From Fibrobacter sp. (GTDB lineage: Bacteria > Fibrobacterota > Fibrobacteria > Fibrobacterales > Fibrobacteraceae): 64,000 bases of DNA. The notes below the pieces were generated by a model that was not told where the DNA came from, did no database searches, and saw only the letters and a program-made list of their open reading frames with translations. Made by a program: the position numbers and the translations under genes. Where the stretch lies: positions 1-64,000 of the forward strand of contig JAFXLS010000152.1 of NCBI GenBank assembly GCA_017530965.1, given 5' to 3'. The first letter of the stretch is position 1; each line of letters opens with the position of its first letter. This document shows positions 60,800 through 64,000 of this stretch, piece by piece.

Positions 60800-61745
60800 A
60801 TAGGGCGAAAACCCGCTTGATGTCGTCGGTGCGGCTTGTTTGCGTGAGCACGAGCTTGAGGAGGACTGCGGCCTTTTGAGGCGGCAGTCGTCCGGCACAG
60901 ATGCGGCCTGGCGCAAGGGATTCGTTGAGTGTCACGAGCCCGTGGTGAGTGCGGCTTGCGATGACGACCGGAATGTCGATGTTTTCGAGGGCGCGGGCCC
61001 AGGCGATGCTGAATTCGCCAGCGCCGGCGCCCGCAATCACGAGGCCGTCGGAGACGCAGGCCGCGTATTCTAGAATTTTCGGGTTCGCATCTACGGTAAA
61101 GTAGACCACGTTGACGCGGGGGAGGCTTTCGATCTTGGAGACGTCAAAGAAGTTCTGTTCCTTGAGGGCGTTCCAGTTAGAGCCTTCGCCGGGAGCGCTG
61201 ACGCCCATCGCGTTAATCGCCGAGGCAGAGCACTTTTGAACGCTCCGGGCGTCAAAAAGTTCGCCAGCAAAATACACCCACACTAAATTCGCCGGAGGAT
61301 CGTCGTCGACGGCGAAGCCGGCTGCCGCACGTACGGCACCTAACAAGTTCTCGGGACCGTCGGGATCCTTGGCGGTAGCGGGCTTCATGGAGCCTGTAAA
61401 GATGACCGCCTTTTCGCACTTGACCGTAAGGCTTACGAAGTAGGCCGTTTCATCCATGGTGTCGGTGCCGTGGGTGACGACGATGCCGTCCACTGAATCG
61501 TCGGTCTGCAAGTCAGCGATGCGGTTTGAAAGCGCTATCCACAGCTTGTCTGTCATGTCGTCGGAATTCACGTTGCAAATCTGTTCGGCGGTAATTTCGG
61601 CATACTCCGAAAGTTCCGGCACGGACGCTACCAAGTCCGCGGCAGAAATCTGCCCAGACACGTAGCCCGTATTTTTGCCGGGTTCACCGACACCTGCAAT
61701 AGTGCCGCCAGTAGCAAGAATCACGATGTGTTTTTTCTTTGCCAT
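60798..61745 (-). CDS. L-asparaginase
   Basis: The enzyme hydrolyses asparagine to aspartate and ammonia. The 315-residue protein has both active-site threonine motifs, ILATGGTIAGV and VVTHGTDTMDET, and the Lys site TGSMKPATAKDPDGP. No signal peptide is present, so a cytosolic location is expected though the sequence looks like the periplasmic type II family. GGAGG precedes ATG. It begins 12 bases after the TPR/peptidase gene and is the last gene of a four-gene run. Confidence 0.93.
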   Translation of the reverse strand: MAKKKHIVILATGGTIAGVGEPGKNTGYVSGQISAADLVASVPELSEYAEITAEQICNVNSDDMTDKLWIALSNRIADLQTDDSVDGIVVTHGTDTMDETAYFVSLTVKCEKAVIFTGSMKPATAKDPDGPENLLGAVRAAAGFAVDDDPPANLVWVYFAGELFDARSVQKCSASAINAMGVSAPGEGSNWNALKEQNFFDVSKIESLPRVNVVYFTVDANPKILEYAACVSDGLVIAGAGAGEFSIAWARALENIDIPVVIASRTHHGLVTLNESLAPGRICAGRLPPQKAAVLLKLVLTQTSRTDDIKRVFAL

Positions 61746-61757
61746 AGAAAGCCTCCG

Positions 61758-62744
61758 CTATTTCACTTCGTCGAGCAACTGTTGCGCCGTGACGCCGTAG
61801 TATTTTTTGAGGGCTTCGTCGTTGCCGAGGGTGCGCATGTCTTGAATGAATTTTCTGAAGTGCACCAGGTCTGCGTTGCGGGCCAAAAGGCGTTCTACCA
61901 TGGCTTGAGAATACCAATAAAGTTTTACAGCGGCTCCGGTGTTGTTTTCGTTTATGAATGGGGTCGTGAGCGCTTCGATGTTGGGGGCCTCGGTGTCGGG
62001 CCTTGCCATACCTGTACGGGAGGCGTCGATTACTTGAGCGATACCCTCGTTCACCCACAGCGGAACATGATGTCGGGTCATGGCGCGGATAAAGGCGTGG
62101 GTGAGTTCGTGGAAGAACATAGGGCGGTAAATTTCGCGGTAAGCCATCACGTTTACGGGAATGCGAAGCTTGCCGTCGAATACGGCGCCGACCCATTCGG
62201 GGCGGGGGCCAATACCTTGGTACTGTGACGATTCGTAAAGAACCAAACTCATCTTGTTTTCGGGGTGGAAATCAAACAGATGACAGAGCGAATCGTAAGC
62301 GACCTCTAGTACCGCCAAAGCTTCCATAATGTCTTTGCGGGCGGGGCGACCTTCGAATTCCACGCGGAAGTGCATGGAACGTTCCAAACCCAGAGTCTCT
62401 ATTTCGCGAATCAGGGATTCGCTTTTCTGCTTCAGGTAATCCATGTCGGCGTTGCTGAATTTTCGGGACTGTATATAGGCAATGCAGTCTTCGTAGCGTT
62501 CCTGCTCAAAGAGAATTCCTGCCAAGTGCAGTTGCAGATTTTGGTCGTCAGGCGTTTCTTTGAGGAGCGCACGCACATTCTTTTCGGCACAATTCCATTC
62601 GGCCATTTCCAAGCATTCATTGGTTTCGATAATCAGGGCTTCATGCTTTTCAAAAGCCTCTTTGGCCGCCGATTGTTGCATGTACCAGCGGATTCCAACG
62701 AGTAAGACGACTACGCCTATGACTATTGTGACGATGTTTTTCAA
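61758..62744 (-). CDS. TPR and peptidase-MA-like membrane protein
   Basis: The 328-residue protein starts with a membrane helix (IVTIVIGVVVLLVGIRW). A TPR-like helical region follows at about 25-115 (EWNCAEKNVRALLKETPDDQNLQLHLAGILF). A C-terminal metallopeptidase domain (peptidase MA superfamily) comes last, with HELTH in MFFHELTHAFIRAM, WVNEGIAQVID and MVERLLARN. The HExxH zinc site and following Glu are intact. It overlaps the DUF4416 gene stop in an ATGA. Substrate unknown; a periplasmic catalytic domain is inferred. Confidence 0.82.
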   Translation of the reverse strand: MKNIVTIVIGVVVLLVGIRWYMQQSAAKEAFEKHEALIIETNECLEMAEWNCAEKNVRALLKETPDDQNLQLHLAGILFEQERYEDCIAYIQSRKFSNADMDYLKQKSESLIREIETLGLERSMHFRVEFEGRPARKDIMEALAVLEVAYDSLCHLFDFHPENKMSLVLYESSQYQGIGPRPEWVGAVFDGKLRIPVNVMAYREIYRPMFFHELTHAFIRAMTRHHVPLWVNEGIAQVIDASRTGMARPDTEAPNIEALTTPFINENNTGAAVKLYWYSQAMVERLLARNADLVHFRKFIQDMRTLGNDEALKKYYGVTAQQLLDEVK

Positions 62745-63307
62745 AGCCTTACCGCCGTTTCGTTAGAAGAAGTTTTTCCACCACCGGCTTTTTTGAACCT
62801 TTCGCGGATTAATTGCAGGTCGTGCTGGTAGGGATTGCGCTTAAAGTCTTCGAATGCCCAGGCGGTGGGGTGGAATTGCCCTTTTGCGTAGGTGAGGAGC
62901 ATGTCGAGCCAAACGCCTTTGCCTGCGTAAAGCTTAAAGGGACCGCGCTTGTAGCTGGGGAGTACAACCTTGTCCAAGTCCATGTAGCCGATGTCGATGT
63001 TCACGCGACGGGACTCGGGGTTGTCTGCCATAGCCATGGTGAGTTCCAGCGCATTGCTGCGTTCTTTTTCTTCGGCAATGGTTTCGGGTGGAATAGTCTT
63101 TTCAAAAGAGATGACACCGCGGTATAGGCCTTCTCCCATTTCGGGGGTGTAATAGGGCGTCTTGTCGAAGGCGAAAAGTTTGCCTTTGTGGCGGATTTTG
63201 CCCCAAGTGCGTTCCAACGCGTCGATTACTTCGGGGAGCCATTCGGCACCGGGTTGCAAAACAAAAGCCAAAAGTTGGGCGTTTTCAGAAAATTGGGAAG
63301 ACTTCAT
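62741..63307 (-). CDS. DUF4416 family protein
   Basis: The 188-residue protein follows the DUF4416 pattern: LFAFDKTPYYTPEMGEGLYRG, VISFEKTIPPE, RRVNIDIGYMDLDKVVLPSYK and KLYAGKGVWLDMLLTYAKG. The function of the family is unknown. The start at ATG 63307 is favoured over an in-frame TTG at 63316, though neither has a clear ribosome site. It lies between the metzincin gene and the TPR/peptidase gene and overlaps the latter by 4 bases. Confidence 0.88.
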   Translation of the reverse strand: MKSSQFSENAQLLAFVLQPGAEWLPEVIDALERTWGKIRHKGKLFAFDKTPYYTPEMGEGLYRGVISFEKTIPPETIAEEKERSNALELTMAMADNPESRRVNIDIGYMDLDKVVLPSYKRGPFKLYAGKGVWLDMLLTYAKGQFHPTAWAFEDFKRNPYQHDLQLIRERFKKAGGGKTSSNETAVRL

Positions 63308-63312
63308 AAAAA

Positions 63313-64000
63313 TCAATGGGGATAAATCATCAGTGACTTGCGGATGATTTCAAGTTGCTGTTTGCTAAAGGAGAGTTCCTTGCCATTTACGATGGTGGGG
63401 AACATGTAGTTGCTAGCATCTGGGCAGTTGCTTAGGTCAGAATTCGATGCGTTGCTAGAAACATAAATCCTAGGTAAGGCTGCGTTAATATCTGTTTTTG
63501 AAACTTTCAACAAGGCCCAGCGTGTTTTGCCGTTACAACGGGGGGTGTCGTCAAGCCCGTCTTCTATGTTTGAATAGTCCCCAAAATCGTAATTGTCTAT
63601 AATATATTCGATGTCTGCAATGGTGGTGGTGGTGTGCCTAAGTCCAAAGAAATGTCCCGTTTCGTGCAATGCTGTTTCAACGATATCTTTCATAGATACT
63701 GCTTCTTCTCCGTAGGGGGCCTTGACATGGGTGCCCAATACGACGGTGCTTCCGATTCCCTTCCCGAGATTCCCGCTGAACAGGTTTGAATAACCTAAAA
63801 CGCCTTCGTCGTTGATATAGTGCACGAATACGATGTCAAGTGCGTTTTCGATACCGGGCCATCCGCCTAGCTCAGATAAAAAGTGGTCTTTGGACGAGTA
63901 GCCTGCAAGCCAGGGCTCGTTGGCGGGGTATTTTTTACCTAGGGTGGGGTGCTTTGCGGCGTGGTTAATGTAGATGGTGTCTATAGTTACCGAGGTGTAC
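63313..64000 (-). CDS. Metzincin-type metalloprotease (M43-like), N-terminus beyond the window
   Basis: The gene enters from the right edge; about 228 codons are visible. The full metzincin zinc motif HETGHFFGLRH is present, and SNYMFPTI near the C-terminus may be the Met-turn. The part reading out of the window (EPWLAGYSSKDHF, then GGWPGIENALDIVFVHYIND) resembles pappalysin or cytophagalysin relatives, which are secreted. Signal peptide not visible. It stands at the head of the run DUF4416, TPR/peptidase, asparaginase. Extracellular proteolysis is inferred. Confidence 0.8.
   Translation of the reverse strand, partial: YTSVTIDTIYINHAAKHPTLGKKYPANEPWLAGYSSKDHFLSELGGWPGIENALDIVFVHYINDEGVLGYSNLFSGNLGKGIGSTVVLGTHVKAPYGEEAVSMKDIVETALHETGHFFGLRHTTTTIADIEYIIDNYDFGDYSNIEDGLDDTPRCNGKTRWALLKVSKTDINAALPRIYVSSNASNSDLSNCPDASNYMFPTIVNGKELSFSKQQLEIIRKSLMIYPH

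Overview
The window looks like chromosomal DNA of a Fibrobacter species (phylum Fibrobacterota), a Gram-negative fibre-degrading gut bacterium. Three things point there. A protein at 55134 carries the 'Fibrobacter succinogenes major paralogous domain'. A TIGR02147-type protein sits at 43488 directly upstream of a surface lipoprotein, a pairing typical of this genus. The rest fits a Gram-negative carbohydrate user: lipid A and lipoprotein maturation genes (lpxH, lnt), many lipoproteins with lipobox signals, GH57 and GH8 enzymes, a CotH-family protein and FabV. Gene density is high, with many 1-4 base overlaps (ATGA, TAATG, TGATG) that imply translational coupling. No CRISPR array, rRNA operon, transposase or prophage block was seen. 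One tRNA gene, tRNA-Gln(CUG), lies at 45784.

Layout. 1-1088: 3' part-missing threonine synthase (-). 1207-3929: lipoprotein and outer-membrane barrel pair. 3954-6770: DUF4912 protein with a histone-H1-like tail, then a GH57 glucan branching enzyme. 6792-10797 (-): secreted HELYH metallopeptidase, UbiD-family decarboxylase, SRPBCC-like protein. 10876-14269 (-): primase-helicase-like fusion, GT4 glycosyltransferase and Dabb protein, all overlapping. 14345-16268 (+): ruvC, M15 peptidase, M14 amidase. 16265-18920 (-): pssA and a family-5 solute-binding lipoprotein. 19011-25523 (-): LysM protein, large sensor kinase, response regulator, TPR/beta-propeller protein. 25556-28703 (-): TrmA-like protein and a PrimPol/RepA-like ATPase. 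28968-30647 (-): glnS, ending in a long imperfect palindrome. 30693-31045 (-): lipoprotein gene broken by a one-base frameshift. 31074-36211: DUF3300 protein, CotH-family protein, UreE-like, nucleotidyltransferase-like and TPM proteins. 36413-41079: degenerate hydrolase, lnt, rsmI, lipoprotein, lpxH. 41082-43234 (-): small hypotheticals and a second degenerate hydrolase. 43488-45739: TIGR02147 protein and lipoprotein. 45784-52219 (+): tRNA, NSUN4-like rRNA methyltransferase, PEGA protein, DUF1007 protein, barrel, trxA, hisF, tldD. 52216-53900 (-): radical SAM protein and TrxR-like flavoprotein. 53996-56060 (+): GH8 exo-oligoxylanase-like enzyme and the Fibrobacter paralogous lipoprotein. 56211-59351 (-): dtd, metX-metW fusion, yicC. 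59539-60744 (+): fabV. 60798-64000 (-): metzincin (partial), DUF4416, TPR/peptidase-MA protein, asparaginase.

Themes worth attention. (1) Two unrelated DNA-primase/ATPase fusions of phage or plasmid type sit in the chromosome with key catalytic residues altered (12377-14269 and 26949-28703). (2) The LysM - sensor kinase - regulator - propeller cluster looks like one envelope-sensing unit. (3) Several enzymes keep their fold but lack the expected nucleophile: two alpha/beta hydrolases with Ser to Gly, and a TrmA-like protein without the catalytic Cys. (4) Palindromic or repeated elements sit on or next to the stop codons of glnS, yicC and the CotH gene. Family assignments come from motifs and recalled family patterns only; no database search was possible.
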